NCBI GenBank assembly: GCA_023105745.1
Contig: JALGQZ010000004.1
Span: forward strand, 66,580,612-66,644,611
Length of the DNA: 64,000 nt
Direction of reading: 5' to 3'
From: Austropuccinia psidii
Lineage: Eukaryota > Basidiomycota > Pucciniomycetes > Pucciniales > Sphaerophragmiaceae
Part shown: in pieces, positions 1-12,191 of the stretch
Numbering within the stretch: the stretch's first letter is position 1
Layout: the number at the start of each line of letters is the position of its first letter
The notes under the pieces: model-generated
Told to the model about the DNA's origin: nothing
Databases searched by the model: none
What the model saw: only the letters and a program-made list of their open reading frames with translations
Position numbers and translations under genes: made by a program

Positions 1-2535
1 CCATTTGGCATTAGAAATGCACCTTCCCATTATCAAAGGATGATGAATACCATATTTCCTGAAGAATTATCAGAAGGATGGTTAATTATCTATATTGATG
101 ATATCATAGTTTGCCCAGAAACTTTGGAAAATCACCTTACAAGACTGGAAAACGTACTACAAAAAATAGTGCAAGTGAATATGAAAATTTCCTTGAAAAA
201 GTGTCATTTTGCATATAGTGAACTAAAAGAACTAGGACATGTTGTATCTAGACTTAGTCTAGGCATAGACAATAATAAATTAGCAGCAGTACTACTTAAG
301 CCAATGCCTCAAACTAAAAAATAAATGAAATCATTTCTAGGATTTGATGGTTACTATAGACAGCATATAAAGGACTTTGCAAAAATTGCCAAATCCTTGT
401 ATAAACTATGTGATCAACAAACAGTCTATGAAATGACAGAAGAAAGAGTCAATGCATATGAAGAATTGAAAAATTCCTTAATAAATGCCCCATTTCTTCT
501 AATGCCAGATTGGAAACTACCCTTTAAAATTTACATTGATGCTTGTGGAGAAGGACTAGGTGCTGCACTACACCAGACACAAATTATCAATGATAAACCA
601 GTGGAAGGACCAATTTGTTTTATTTCAAGACAGATAAAGCCAACAGAAGCAAGATATGAAGCAAGCCAAATGGAATGCCTCTGCTTAGTGTGGGCTTTAG
701 AAAAATTACATTATTACTTGGATGGAACAGTATTTAATGTGATTACAGACTGTAATGCTGTAAAATCTCTAGCAAATATGAAAACTCCAAATAGACATAT
801 GCTGATATGGCAAATTGCTATCCAAGAATACAGAGGAAATATGACTATTGTTCATCAATCTTGCAATATTCATAAAAATGCAGATGTTCTTAGCAGATGG
901 GCTCTAGCAAATACCCCTGACAATCCAGCATGGGTACCACAAGGAGAGCACCATATAGAAGGAATATGTATTACAGACATTGGCACAGAATTCTTTAACC
1001 AAGCTAAAGAAAGCTATAAGATAGACAATAATTGCCATATCTTAAGCCAACTTCTAATGAAAGACTGCAAAGATCCATCACTTTCATCAAAATGAGATGA
1101 AACATGGAAAAAGGCATATGATGAAGGAAGATTCCACCTCCTTGATGGAATCCTTTACCATAGAACAAAACACACATGTGTTATAGCCTCAAAAGATAGA
1201 ACCCTGATAAACACTATTTTACATGATTGTCATGATAGTGTTGCAGCTGGACATCTCTCAGAAGATAGAACACTAGAAAGAGTAAAAATCTGCTCTTGGT
1301 GGCCAAATTGGAAGAAAGATGTTGCAGAATACTGTCAAACCTGTGACAGATGTCAAAAAGCCAACAGAGCCACAGGAAAGAAATTTGGGATGATGATCCA
1401 AATCCAAGAACCAAAATCCCCTCAGGAAATAGTTCATATGGATTGGGTAACAGCATTACCTGCAGGAGGAGACAGAAGCTATAATGCATGCCTAGTATTA
1501 GTTGACAGGTATAGCAAAACTCCCATGTTCCTACTATGTCACAAAGATGACACAGCTATGGACACAGCCATAATGATATGGAATAAAGTCATTAGCCATA
1601 CAGGCTTATTCCAGAATATTATAAGTGACAGAGACCCAAAATTCACTTCAGCATTATGGACAAATCTCCATAACTTGTTTGAGACAAAGTTATCATTCTC
1701 AACAGCTTACCATCCTCAAACTGATGGTTTAGCAGAAAGAATGATACAAACCTTGGAGGAAATGATCAGAAGATTCTGTGCTTATGGACTAGAATTCAAA
1801 GATTCTGATGGTTTTACCCATGATTGGTGTACACTAATACCAGCCCCTGAACTGGCATATAAAACATCAATCCATTCTTCCACTGGAAAAACACCAGCAA
1901 TGCTAGAAAAAGGTTGGAATCCAAGACTTCCTTATGATACCCTTGAAAAGGACTTAGTGGATATACATCCAACAGCAAGAGGTTTTAAGATAATGCTTGA
2001 CAAAGCAAGACACCATGCAAACAGATGTATGCAAGATTCTTTCAAATATGCAAAAGAAAGATGGGATAAAAGTCATAAACCACCTGACTTCAAAATAGGA
2101 GACTTGGTCCTAGTATCAACCCTTAATTTCAATAACATACAAGGTCCAAAGAAATTAAAAGATTCCTTTTCAGGACTATTTATGATAAAAGCACTTCATG
2201 CACCCAATGCTGTGCAATTGGAACTCACAGGTGAATTAATGAATAAACACCCAACTTTCCCTGTAAGTCTGATAAAGCCTTACAGCTCAAGTGATAAGGA
2301 ACTATTTCCACTAAGAAATAAACCCCCACTTGAAATTCCCTCCTTGCAAGAAGGAGAAGAAAAGAAAATTGTAAAATTCCTTGAAGAAAGAAGGACAAGA
2401 AACAAAAAAGAAAGAGAATAACTTGTAAGGTATAGAAACTCAACTCAAGTAGATGAATGGCTACTTGAGAAAGATATAACAAATGGTGATAAATTACTAA
2501 GAAGGTTCAGACATGAAAGAAAACCTAAAGGATAG
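1..2535 (+). pseudogene. Element A: 5'-truncated Ty3/gypsy pol (RT end, RNase H, integrase, chromodomain)
   Basis: The window opens inside the reverse transcriptase, reading PFGIRNAP and then the catalytic YIDDIIV. RNase H follows ([13 protein letters not shown] near 531, ITDCNAVKS near 745), then the integrase zinc finger ([13 protein letters not shown]), the integrase core (MDWVTALP near 1438, SDRDPKF near 1626, and [13 protein letters not shown] with the catalytic Glu near 1735), a GPY/F-like module and a chromodomain-like tail (LVRY, DEW, LLRRFR) ending at 2535. All of this lies in one frame but is broken by three in-frame stops: TAA at 322-324, TGA at 1093-1095 and TAA at 2419-2421. Comparison with element C shows these stand where Glu, Leu and Tyr codons are expected. 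It is the same family as element C (28206-33488) and keeps the integrase C-terminus and chromodomain that C has lost. The copy cannot make a functional polyprotein. Confidence 0.93.
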
Positions 2536-2635
2536 AAAAATGAAGCATTATTGAGCTTCAAGACTAACAAAGTCTATTGAAGAGGTAGGACAGTGGATGA
2601 TACCCTAATTACACATATCAGATTGTGGTACAATC

Positions 2636-2653
2636 TTTTTTGGTGGTAGGGAA
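2636..2653 (+). other. Polypurine tract of element A
   Basis: A T-run followed by GGTGGTAGGGAA lies directly before the 3' LTR, where the plus-strand primer of an LTR retrotransposon is expected. The same tract precedes the LTR in elements C and E. Confidence 0.7.
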
Positions 2654-5600
2654 TTTGAACCTTTGAGATATGACCACATACCCAAAAAGGACACAAGAAA
2701 TATTTAAAATAAACATACCTTAAAAATAATTACCTTAAAACTACAAAAGTGCCATAAATAGGCATAAAATTTGGTTTAACTTCAGAACCAATGAATAAAC
2801 ATGTGAAATAAATTACAAAATTGGATTTCCCATGCTAAAATACACATAGACCATTTTAATGGCATATCTGTAAAGTCAATATTTAATGAGTTATAAGTAA
2901 TAATACCTTATAAAAAAACATAAATCCTTAATTATTTCAAATACCAATTAAGCAACATGTAAAATAAATGGTACCATCGGATTTTCCATAAATTTCTACA
3001 CATAAAACAATTAAGAAGCTAATCTCCAAAGTCAATTCTTAAGGAGTTAAGCCGAATATATGCACTTTTTTGGTCAACGCATATATTCAAGGAGTTTAGC
3101 TAATATCTTTTGAAATATACATGATAGAGTGATTAACCAAAAATAAAGTTACCACGTGATTACTTTAGGAATACAGAAATGAAGTTTATTTCACAAGTTA
3201 TAAACAAGGTTAAAACCTGTAAGGGATTATTGATTAAAATCAATAGAGCTGTTGACCACTTTGCTGTGAAAGTGGTCCAAACTCAAAAAAGAAGTGGAAA
3301 GTTGGATTCTACTAGTTCATTTGTGAAGAATTATGTATTTTGTATTACAATATTCAAGGTATAACCCCTTGAAATCATGGTTTGAAGTTTAAAATATTAA
3401 ATTTTGACAGAAAAGATGAGTTACAAGACAAATCATCAAAAATACAGTTTTGATGATGTAATGAAATGCTGTTGGCAGTTTGATGAGGACATTCCAAGAA
3501 ATCAGAATCCACTCTCAGAATAGCTGTAGCGTGTATAACTTAAAAGTTATCAATGATCAAAGTTTAAGCTTAAATTTGATCATTTATGATCACTCACTGT
3601 AATTATATTTTAGGTTTAACAGTTATATAAGTGATACAATTGATTAATACTAATAAAATCCACGGAGTTTAGGCTTCTTCCAAGCCAATGATGTCATCAA
3701 ACTTAAAGCTACAGTGATAACTTTAAATAATGGCGTTGTAAGGTGTGGATATGAAACTTTGATTAAAAATCAAGTACTTTTCCTGTCCTCAAAATTTGTA
3801 TAAGGTAAAATTCTGTTAAAAATAGTATGAAATATTATTTTTAAGAGAAAACACGCCAAATTTATTGTTTATAACTTTATTAGTATAAAACAATAATATT
3901 ATAAAAATTTATTGTTTTACCAACAATAAAAATTTATCCAAAAAATACTCTACAAGAGATATTTTAAGGCTACAAAAGAAATTTCTTCAAGAGCAATTTC
4001 AATTGGAATTAATTGAGCAAAGAACTGCAAGCAATTAATTAAAGAACAAAGTCTTTAAAAAGAATATTAAAGAGAAAACACGCCCAAAAGTGACCAGAGT
4101 GAATTTGGAAACAAAGTGACAAAGTTAACAGTGATGAAAGATGCTTTAATTCACTTTTGGGGTGGTTCAGGGGTAAAAATGATTATAAGAGTTACAAACA
4201 ATGATTATAATGATTTTTTCACGTGGTTAAAAGGATTAAAATGATTTAAAAGTGGTGGTTGGAATCTTTGATTGATTGGTTTAACAGTGTTTAAACTAAT
4301 TAATAAAACGAAAAGATTCTAACATGAAGAGAAAAGTGGGGCAAAGAAGACATTCTTTTATAGCCATCAATTCTCTTACTCCAAAAGTAAAATTTACTCT
4401 TTTCAGTCGTGAAAAACAGTCTGACAACAGAAAAGCCAATTATGGCATCATTGAACCCTGGTTTAGACCAAAAAGGGCTGGTTTAAGCCATTTTTAGCCA
4501 TTTTTTGCCATTTTAGACCCTTAAATCAGCCATTACTATAGCAATACCAGGCCTAGAGCCCTCAAAACACGTCAGAATGTGTTTCAGAGACGTAGAAACC
4601 AGTTAAAACTGTTTTTACTATGATGGTTTTATCTTAAGGGTAGTTTTACCCTCTTGGCAACAGCTAAAACTACCCCAGTTGGTATCAAAACCTCATCATC
4701 AATTGAGTCCACAGACCCTGTAACTCAATTCCAGGCCAAAAGTAATGAACTTTTGCGTGAATTTTGACATCCCACGCCTGTCAGCAAGGATTTTGGGGGT
4801 CTAGCTCCCCCTTAGAGCTGGAGTTCCTTTTCCCCCCCAAATTTAATCTTTCCAATTTATTTTTCCTTATATTCCTCATCATGTATTATACTTATAATTT
4901 ACATATGTAATTCAATTCAATTGTACAGTACAATACAGTAATAATTGACACCTCATATGTAAATCAAAGTTCACTTATGTAATACACGCGCACATTTTGA
5001 CATTTCAATTGAATTCAATTGAAAATACTTCAATTCCTCATAACTTCTAAACTAAACACAACACCTCAATTTTAACACAAAAATTGATGGTTAACACCAC
5101 ATGTGGTGTGAATTAAATTAAGGTTTTGAGGATTTTCAACTTTTGTATTGAAAATACTAAAAACTTAATTTAAGCTTATTTAGAGTTGAGTTACAAGAAT
5201 TTCACTCAGAGGTGACCGCACCTGATTTTTTATGAGGAATCCAATGGTGAAATAATTTTTATGTATTTATTTATAGGAAAAAAATTTATAATAATTTTTA
5301 TTTAACTTTTTTCCAAATTTATTTATTTTTTCACAGTTTTGTTAAAATTTCATTTTTACCTAATTTTTTCAAGTATAAATGTAATTTTATACTTATAAAA
5401 TTTAATGTATTTTTATTTTTAAATTGTAATTAATTTTTTTTATTTTTAATATAATTTTATATTTATATTTTGATTTTTATTTTAATAATATAAATAAATT
5501 TATTTTATTTATATTAATATGTTATTTTTTATATTTGTGGTCTTTTGGGTATATGAAATTACCTCCAAGGCTCACAGGCGTAATTATGAGGTAAGATGGT

Positions 5601-6417
5601 TTGATCATGATGTAATCATCACCAAACCTTAAAATATTGATCAATTCTAGTAGAAAGCATCAGTACACGTCTACTAGAAGCCTTTTGGACTCTAGGAGGG
5701 AGGTATTTACTATAAATAGAGCTCTTTTTACTCTGTTTTTCCCTCAGATGCTTACAAATCATTAAATCATTAGATAAAAAGGTAATTTCTCTATTCTTTA
5801 TATATAAAACTTTTATATTATTAAAGACCAAAGTTAATATTATGACAATAATCATCTCTCACGTGATTATTGCAATTATTTAATTGTTTTGTTTAAATTT
5901 CTCTTAAAAACCTCTATTCCATGTAAAATCAAGAAAAATTGTAATTTCTCTTAAAATTTGTTGTAACTACAATTTAAATAAGTTTTATTTACATTTTTTG
6001 GCTTAAAATTATTCAAAATTATTTTATTAAGCATTAAAAGTAGGTTATTTCTCTTATTATAATAATTTTTCTCTATTATTACTTTAATAATTCTATAATT
6101 GATATAAATAGTATTTATATTAATTTATAACTTTAATATTAGTAGTATTATTGTTATTAATTGTTTTTTATTAATAAAAAACAATTTCTAACGCCTTTAT
6201 TATTTGTTGGTAACAATGATAAAGTGCTTTTAAATATATTAATTATCTTATATTAATATATTTATTCAATAATATAATTAATTTTACGCCGTAATTATAT
6301 TAACTCTTTATTATTATAATTATTCTTATCTTATTTATTTCATTTATAAGGACATTCATAGTACAATAAGTAAAATATTAGTAATTTTTACTTATTGTTT
6401 CATAGTCAAACCTTACA
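2654..6417 (+). repeat. 3' LTR of element A, split by a solo D-family LTR
   Basis: By alignment with the LTRs of element C, this LTR begins at 2654 as TTTGAACC, where C has TGTGAGCC, and ends at 6417 in CCTTACA. Removing the nested LTR at 3737-5576 and one 5-bp duplication leaves about 1.92 kb, close to the 2.03 kb of C. A TATA box, TATAAATA, lies at 5711-5718 and is conserved in both C LTRs. The first dinucleotide is TT rather than TG; because it is an internal LTR edge this would not affect integration. The target duplication cannot be checked because the 5' end is outside the window. Confidence 0.88.
3737..5576 (-). repeat. Solo LTR of the D family inserted in the A LTR
   Basis: The 1840-bp segment begins TGTAAGGTGTGG and ends GGCTCACA on the plus strand, so it is in minus orientation. 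It matches both LTRs of element D almost base for base. It is flanked by a perfect GGCGT duplication at 3732-3736 and 5577-5581, showing one clean insertion followed by LTR-LTR recombination that left a solo LTR. Confidence 0.95.
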
Positions 6418-6666
6418 ATATTTCCTTGGAGAATTTTTTCTGGGTAAGGTTGTGCTTCTGGTTTTGATTCTGTCTAGGGGTATTGGGGGGAAGTCCATAG
6501 GGAATGAGGGTGTACAGCCCCTGGGGATTTCCTCTAGGTTTGAGGCCCCTTTCAAGAGCAGGGTGTCTCATTTTGGAGATGTCTGTGGTAAGGCTTTGGT
6601 TCTATCTCCTGGGATGGTTAATGTCACTTGTTAGTTTGTCTTTGGTAAAGCTATATGCTAAATAAG
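6418..6666 (-). repeat. LINE-related fragment, copy 1
   Basis: This segment is highly similar to 21195-21440. Read on the minus strand both encode a short LINE-linker-like peptide with NQSLTTDISK followed by RHPAL.RGLKPRGNPQGLY. The assignment rests on the longer copy near 21160-22320, where endonuclease-type motifs are visible. Element A ends immediately to its left and a solo LTR starts immediately to its right. Confidence 0.5.
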
Positions 6667-8578
6667 TGTGAGCCTTGAGGTATATTCTACAAACCCAGAT
6701 AGGCCACAATTATCTTGAAAATAAATTTTGAATTATGCATAATTCATAAGTCATGAATATATCCAAAATTCATCATTTTTGATTTCAGAAAATATGAATA
6801 ACTTTTCATTGAGTAAGTAAATCCATGGATTTAAGGCCAGATCTGGGTTCTACACAAAAATTCACCTAGGGTAGCTCCATAGAGTGAATGAGCTCAAATT
6901 AACTCTTTGAGGTGGTAATATGGAAAACACTTCAATACCACATAAAAGATCTGTGAAAATTTTTGTTTTTCTTAATTTCACGCCAAAATAATGGGAATGT
7001 GAGAAATCCCATGTTACATATACACTAAGAATAGTGTTATGCATGTTTTGGGCACTTAATATCATGGTATTCTTACATGGACGTTTGGTACACCCATAGT
7101 GGATATCTCACTTTAAGCTCAATTTTCTATTTTGACGTGAAAAATAAGCAAGGGGGACAAAAGACATCAAGGAGAGCCAGGGTACCCAACTTCTGAGGCC
7201 TCAGAGGAGTGGACAGCTCCAAAGCTTGGATCCATGGCTGATCTTAGCCTAATTGGTAATCTCAAACCTTTTGGGAACTTGGTTACCATGTTACAACTAC
7301 AGTAAATCTTAAGAAAATAGCAAATAACCTGCTATTTTGACGTGCCAAGGAGGTAAAGAGCTACTTACACTCCTGTAACCATGTCAATTCTTAATGATTT
7401 TCCATGGATAAACCCCAAAAGAGTAATTAAAACCCTTTTTGGACTTTTATCCATTGATTTACCTCATAGAAACCAGTTAAACACTGATATTTGCAATTCT
7501 ACGTAGAAATGAGGTAAAAACTTCAAAAATTCATTAAAAATACGATTATGAATGAATCTTTCTGAAACTTTTGCGACCAATAAAGAATCTTATTATTCAT
7601 GGTGAAACCAAAAAGAATCATGGCTCTACTAGTGAAATCAAAAGTTTTACTTGCAGTCGATTTTTGACTATTCTATGTCAAACACTGAATCTTCAAAAAT
7701 TCACAGTAATTACAACCTGTAATGAAATTGCCAATAACATTGATAACTTTGAGAAATAAATGATTATTTTGGAATAAAAGAAGATTTACATATGTTACTC
7801 CTTTTATTCTTAACCATATTGGGGTTGGTAGTCACATAAAAGCATTAATTAAGTAATTATGATAATCTTACATGACAACAGATGATGCAATCAATAATCC
7901 AAAAGGGTTTATTGTTTTCTAACTCACTGGTTTTTCAGTTTTCTCCATGGCACGCCTCTTTGAGCTGTTTTTGACTCAAAAGAGGCCTCCTCTTGCTGTT
8001 TTTTCCACAACATCATCATTTTATTACCATTTATATTATTGTTACCAACAAGTAAGTATTAGTTAAAGCTATTCTTGAGTGTTTTAATTCTTTCAGAATC
8101 AATCAGAAAGACGTTAAATTATAGCATCCAACTATATATTGTTTTAATACTCTTATAAATTTATTTTGATCCTCTCAATCCACAATTATACATCAAATCT
8201 CTCTATCACATCTTTCAATAAGTCCCTTGGAATATTAGTGAGTGATTTATCTTTAATTCTTAAAGTTTTTCTCTAACATTAGTTTTATTCAAGAATTAAC
8301 ATTATAATTATTCTTGCAAAAGATAATCATATATTAAAGTAATGTTATTATGTTAATAAAAAGAAGTTTTATTATTAAAATATTCTTGTAATTGATTCTT
8401 GTAGACAATTACTTGCTCACTGTTAAAGTCACTAGTAGTGTTTAACACTTGAAAGAAATAATTCTTTAATTCTTTAATTGTGGTTATAATAACACTTTGT
8501 TATTATACTTCATAAGAACAGTCATAGTACTGTTGATTAATAGTAATATTATCATCAGTTTCATAGACACATCTTACA
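6667..8578 (+). repeat. Solo LTR related to the E family
   Basis: The segment starts TGTGAGCCTTGAGGTAT and ends ATCTTACA, the same kind of termini as the LTRs of A, C, D and E. Its opening resembles the sense start of the E LTR (a GAGGTATGT-like stretch followed by a GGCCACAA tract). No internal region is attached. The flanks ATAAG and AATAT do not match, so the ends have been rearranged after insertion or this is a recombinant. Confidence 0.7.
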
Positions 8579-9173
8579 AATATCATATATATCCCATGCC
8601 TTGTTCCTGCAGTACAGTGTCCATAACTGAGGGAAAAGCTTTCCCTCTACTGGAGGGGATAGATTTCTAGAACTGATATTGTGTCCTCTTGTGGCTTTCA
8701 GAGGCCATGGGGGGAATTCTGGGGTCCATGGTCATTTATGGCCAAAATGAGTGTTTTGGGTGCTTGGGACATTTTTGGGTACTTTGGGTCTTTTGGCCAT
8801 TTTGGAATTCTTGGGTTCTTGGCCAAAAAACAGGCTCAGGTGGGCCCACTTGAAATGAAGGCTATTGATTTTCCCCCTTGGCCCCTTTTGGCCTCATTGC
8901 ATTTGGGCCAAAAGGGGCCTAACTGGTCCCACAGACCTTTGAAGCCTTAGGGGGCTTAAAGGCCCAAAGCCCCTAATCAAAGGGGGTGGGCCAAAGGCCC
9001 TGGATTGGGTTAGAGGGGCAAGAGGCCCCTGGAAGGGTAAATGATCTCCCAGACCCAGAAACAATGTATTGGCCTGTGGGTGGTGGGATTGAGAATTGAC
9101 CAAAGAGGCCAATGGTGCAGGATATGGCCAAAAGGCCATTTCCCACCATGAGGGTTCATATGGAATATGATGA
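8579..9173. repeat. GGCC-rich unclassified repeat
   Basis: This stretch is locally GC-richer and packed with short palindromic words such as TTTTGGCC and GGGGCC. Similar words occur in the F repeat near 38060-38450, so it may be a diverged LTR of that group. The open frames here are low-complexity by-products of the repeat. Confidence 0.4.
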
Positions 9174-9530
9174 TTATATGGCCAAATTGGCGATATATTG
9201 GTGGAAGATTGCATTTCCATAAACACCAATTGAGAGGAGTATTTTCAAGGGCTGTGACACAGTCATGGCCTTTTGACATTTTGTTATGAAGTCATCAAGA
9301 TTTCCTTGGTATGAAATAGCTACCCAATCCATCACAGCTCTGCCTCTATTTGTTGCTGTTTTGGAGGCATATTGATTATTAATTTTATTCCACAGTGAGT
9401 ATGCATCATCAATGGTTTCATCATCCACAACTTCTACAAAAAAAGTGGGATCCAATTTACTAGAGATGAAGCTGATCATTAGCTGGCACCTCTTTTGTGG
9501 CTTCCAGACTAAAATACTAGGAATTTTAAT
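9174..9530 (-). pseudogene. Ty1/copia-type Gag fragment (C-terminal half, UBN2-like)
   Basis: The minus-strand frame contains SKLDPTFFVEVVDDETIDD, LWNKINNQYASKTATNRGR and a YQGNLDDFITKCQKAM segment. This is the usual pattern of copia Gag (UBN2/retrotransposon Gag family). The frame is cut off after about 100 residues, running into the GGCC-rich repeat. The N-terminal half of a copia Gag lies on the same strand on the far side of element B (about 20110-20400), so B appears to have landed in this gene or in an intron of it. Confidence 0.75.
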
Positions 9531-9833
9531 AACCTAATTATAAGTGGAATACTATTTAGATAAAATTAATAGACGCTTCACTAGTGTTAATATGATGTAC
9601 TGTTAGAATTGAAGCTTCAACAGTAGTAATAATTTGTAAAAGTGAATTTAATCACTTTAAAGGTCAGTGTGCTAATATTTCTAAAATAAAATTTAAGTAA
9701 TTTTAATTGTAAAAATATATTTCGCTAAGAGCTCTGAGGATTAATTCAAAGAGAATTACTCCTCTTTAAATATTGTATTTACAAATTCAAAATCAAAATA
9801 ATATGAAATAAACTTTTTTCGAATGAGGAAAGA
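9531..9833. other. AT-rich flank of element B
   Basis: No gene is recognised. It lies between the copia Gag fragment and the TCTGT duplication of element B, and may be intron or untranslated sequence of the copia element. Confidence 0.4.
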
Positions 9834-9838
9834 TCTGT

Positions 9839-11343
9839 TGTCAGCCTGTGACTCAAAACAGAGCACTAGCATGACATCCAACATACCATAAATAATGGTA
9901 TGACAAGTATTGAACAAACATAGTCAATACAGGTAATAAATAAGAGAAAACAATCCTCTTAAATTAAACACCAACCTTATCCAAACAGAATAAGGAAACC
10001 TAGAGGAGAATAAACAGCTCAAAACCCTTATTTTCACCTCTCATCTAACTTATGCATATTTAAGTTATTATATACCAAAATGGTATTTTTCTTAAAGCTC
10101 ACATAGAGAGCTACACAATGATTTCATCCATGTTGTTGTAACACCACTACAACTGGAGATACCATATGACCTTTATTTCAAAACCAAGACCCCCCTGAAA
10201 GTCAAAGAGGGCTTGTACAAAACTGTACAAAAGTATAACCAAATTAAAGATATAAACAAGAGCTTTAATTTGAGATACATTAGACCTCTGTATCTCTTAA
10301 ATCGACTGAGGGATCTTGGTTCAAAGGTTTAACAACCAGAAATACAGATATTCTGAAAACAAGAAAGTAAACAAACCCCTGTATCTTTGGCATACACTCA
10401 TACAACTGTACAGTGTAATATACCAAACTGTAGAGCTAATCTAGCCCTACAAAAATTTATCATCAGAATACAGATATCTTCCAAATTGAAGAAGATATCT
10501 GGCATGGAAGTTTTTGAAGCCTCATACTGATGTACAAAAATACATCCAAAAACTTAAAACCCTTATAACTTTTGCTATTTGAAAGAAGGGTAAACATGAA
10601 GCATACCAAATTGAAGAGCTCATTAAGCCCTTCAATTCTGTGCTCTTGGTTTCTTGATATCTCAAAAACTGACTAAGATATCTTGGTTGGAAGTATTTTG
10701 ACCAATACTGGCCTGTACCAAACCTGTACCAACTAGTACTGTCTTGATACTCAAAATAATGGCTGTTCAAAGCTTAAACCCGCCCAGAATGACTAGTATT
10801 GATCATACAGACACCAGAGCAACGTCATCCAAGTGCTGACGTGGCAGGTGAAAAGTTTTTTCACCCTGTATTGATCCAGAATGATCATTTGTGGTTCCAA
10901 AACCACAATTCTGCCTCTACTGACGTCAGAATTGAGGATCCAGAACCACAGACTGACCATTGGAGTGAAACTTTTCACTCCTCTGACGTGTGAAGAGTTA
11001 ATAACTCTTGACAGTCTTGAAAGATATAAAAAGAAGGGTTTTTTCCTTCAAAAAACCATCATCTTATCTTACTTTACCTATATTCTTACGTGAAAAGACT
11101 GTTATCCATCAGTAGTGTCCTTAGAATTATTAAAGATATAATTAGAATATAATTATTGTAGTGTTTCTTTACAGTCAAAGATATTAGAGCATTGCAACCC
11201 AGGTCCTCAATAGACTCATCACCACTGTTACCACGTAGCAGTAGGACCTGAAGATTTAATTTATTATTTGTTTTTGACGTGTCACAGTCATAATACTAGC
11301 TTGTATTTACATTTTATAGCTACTATATAGACTCACCCTGACA
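9839..11343 (+). repeat. 5' LTR of element B
   Basis: This 1505-bp LTR pairs with 18451-19955. Comparing the two line by line I counted about 21 substitutions and no length change, roughly 98.6% identity. It begins TG and ends CA as expected for integrase-processed ends. Confidence 0.96.
10921..11032 (+). promoter_or_regulatory. Probable LTR promoter of element B (CRE-like palindrome and TATA box)
   Basis: A palindromic TGACGTCA lies at 10921-10928 and a TATA box, TATAAAAA, at 11025-11032. Both are conserved in the 3' LTR. Transcription would be expected to start roughly 30 bp downstream, which would place the U3/R border near 11055-11065. That TGACGTCA binds a bZIP/CREB-ATF type factor is known for such sites generally; its use here is inference. 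Confidence 0.5.
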
Positions 11344-11346
11344 TTT

Positions 11347-11362
11347 TGGGGGCCTGGCCGTG
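11347..11362 (+). other. Primer binding site of element B
   Basis: TGGGGGCCTGGCCGTG begins three bases after the 5' LTR. The opening TGG would pair with the CCA end of a tRNA. The identical 16-mer occurs at the same place in element C, and versions with one or two changes in D and E. I could not assign the tRNA. Confidence 0.75.
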
Positions 11363-11439
11363 GGTTTTCAACCTTATTGGACGTGTTTTGAGCTGAATTA
11401 GGCGTAAAATTCAGCTATTTACAAGGTATTTTACTAAAA

Positions 11440-12191
11440 GTGAGTAAAATTTCTAATTTATTTTATATTATTATCATTTTTTTTTAGCATCATATATTAT
11501 ATATACAAATTTTTTTCCTCCAAAAATATATATTACAAAATATTTTTGTTGAGAGAAGGAGTACAAATCCTCCTTTTTATTATATTGCAATAATTTCAAC
11601 GAAATTTAATAATAATACAACAGTATTATTTAAATTTCAATATAAATAATAATATACAAACAGTATATTATTTATTTTACTATTATTTTTCACCAAAGTG
11701 CGTGAAAATTCATATAGAAACATTTATTAATAAATAATTAATAAATATTAAATAATAAAATAATTTTTTATTATTTATAAGGAATATTTTAATTAAATAT
11801 TTCCTTTAAAACAAGATATCACTCAAATTGACGTGAAAACTTGTAATTAATTGATATTTGAATCAAATATCAAGTGTTATAATAAATATTATTTATAATA
11901 TTTATAATAACAAATCAAATTTATTATAATTTAATAAATTTGACGTGTTTATACAAAAACACAATAATATCCAAGTGAATCATTCACAAAACACTTGGAT
12001 ATTACAGTTTTCATTTATAAAACATAAGTGAAAAACTCAAAAACCGTTATTTTTCAATAAAAACATATAAAAATAATAAAAAAAAACATAAAATACTCAA
12101 AAATTTCGAAAAATAACAGTAGAATTGAATATAATCATTCTGTTTTATCATAAAATACTGATATACAATCTGAACTATCTTTTCTGAATAG
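11440..12191 (+). other. Predicted intron 1 of element B leader
   Basis: A strong donor, GTGAGT, at 11440-11445 follows an A at 11439; an acceptor TGAATAG ends at 12191. The 752 bp between are extremely AT-rich and hold no sensible frame. Removing them would join A to TG and create an ATG in frame with the exon at 12192-12503, which has no ATG of its own. This is inferred from sequence only. Confidence 0.45.

Noticed and set aside
1..2535. Stops in elements A, C and E as marks of repeat-induced point mutation
   Set aside because: The stop changes inferred by comparison include GAA to TAA and TTA to TGA, not a C-to-T bias; ordinary decay explains them.
8681..8950. 89-codon frame rich in FGxxG and W
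   Set aside because: It comes from the GGCC/TTTTGGG repeat words; no family pattern and overlapping frames on both strands look the same.
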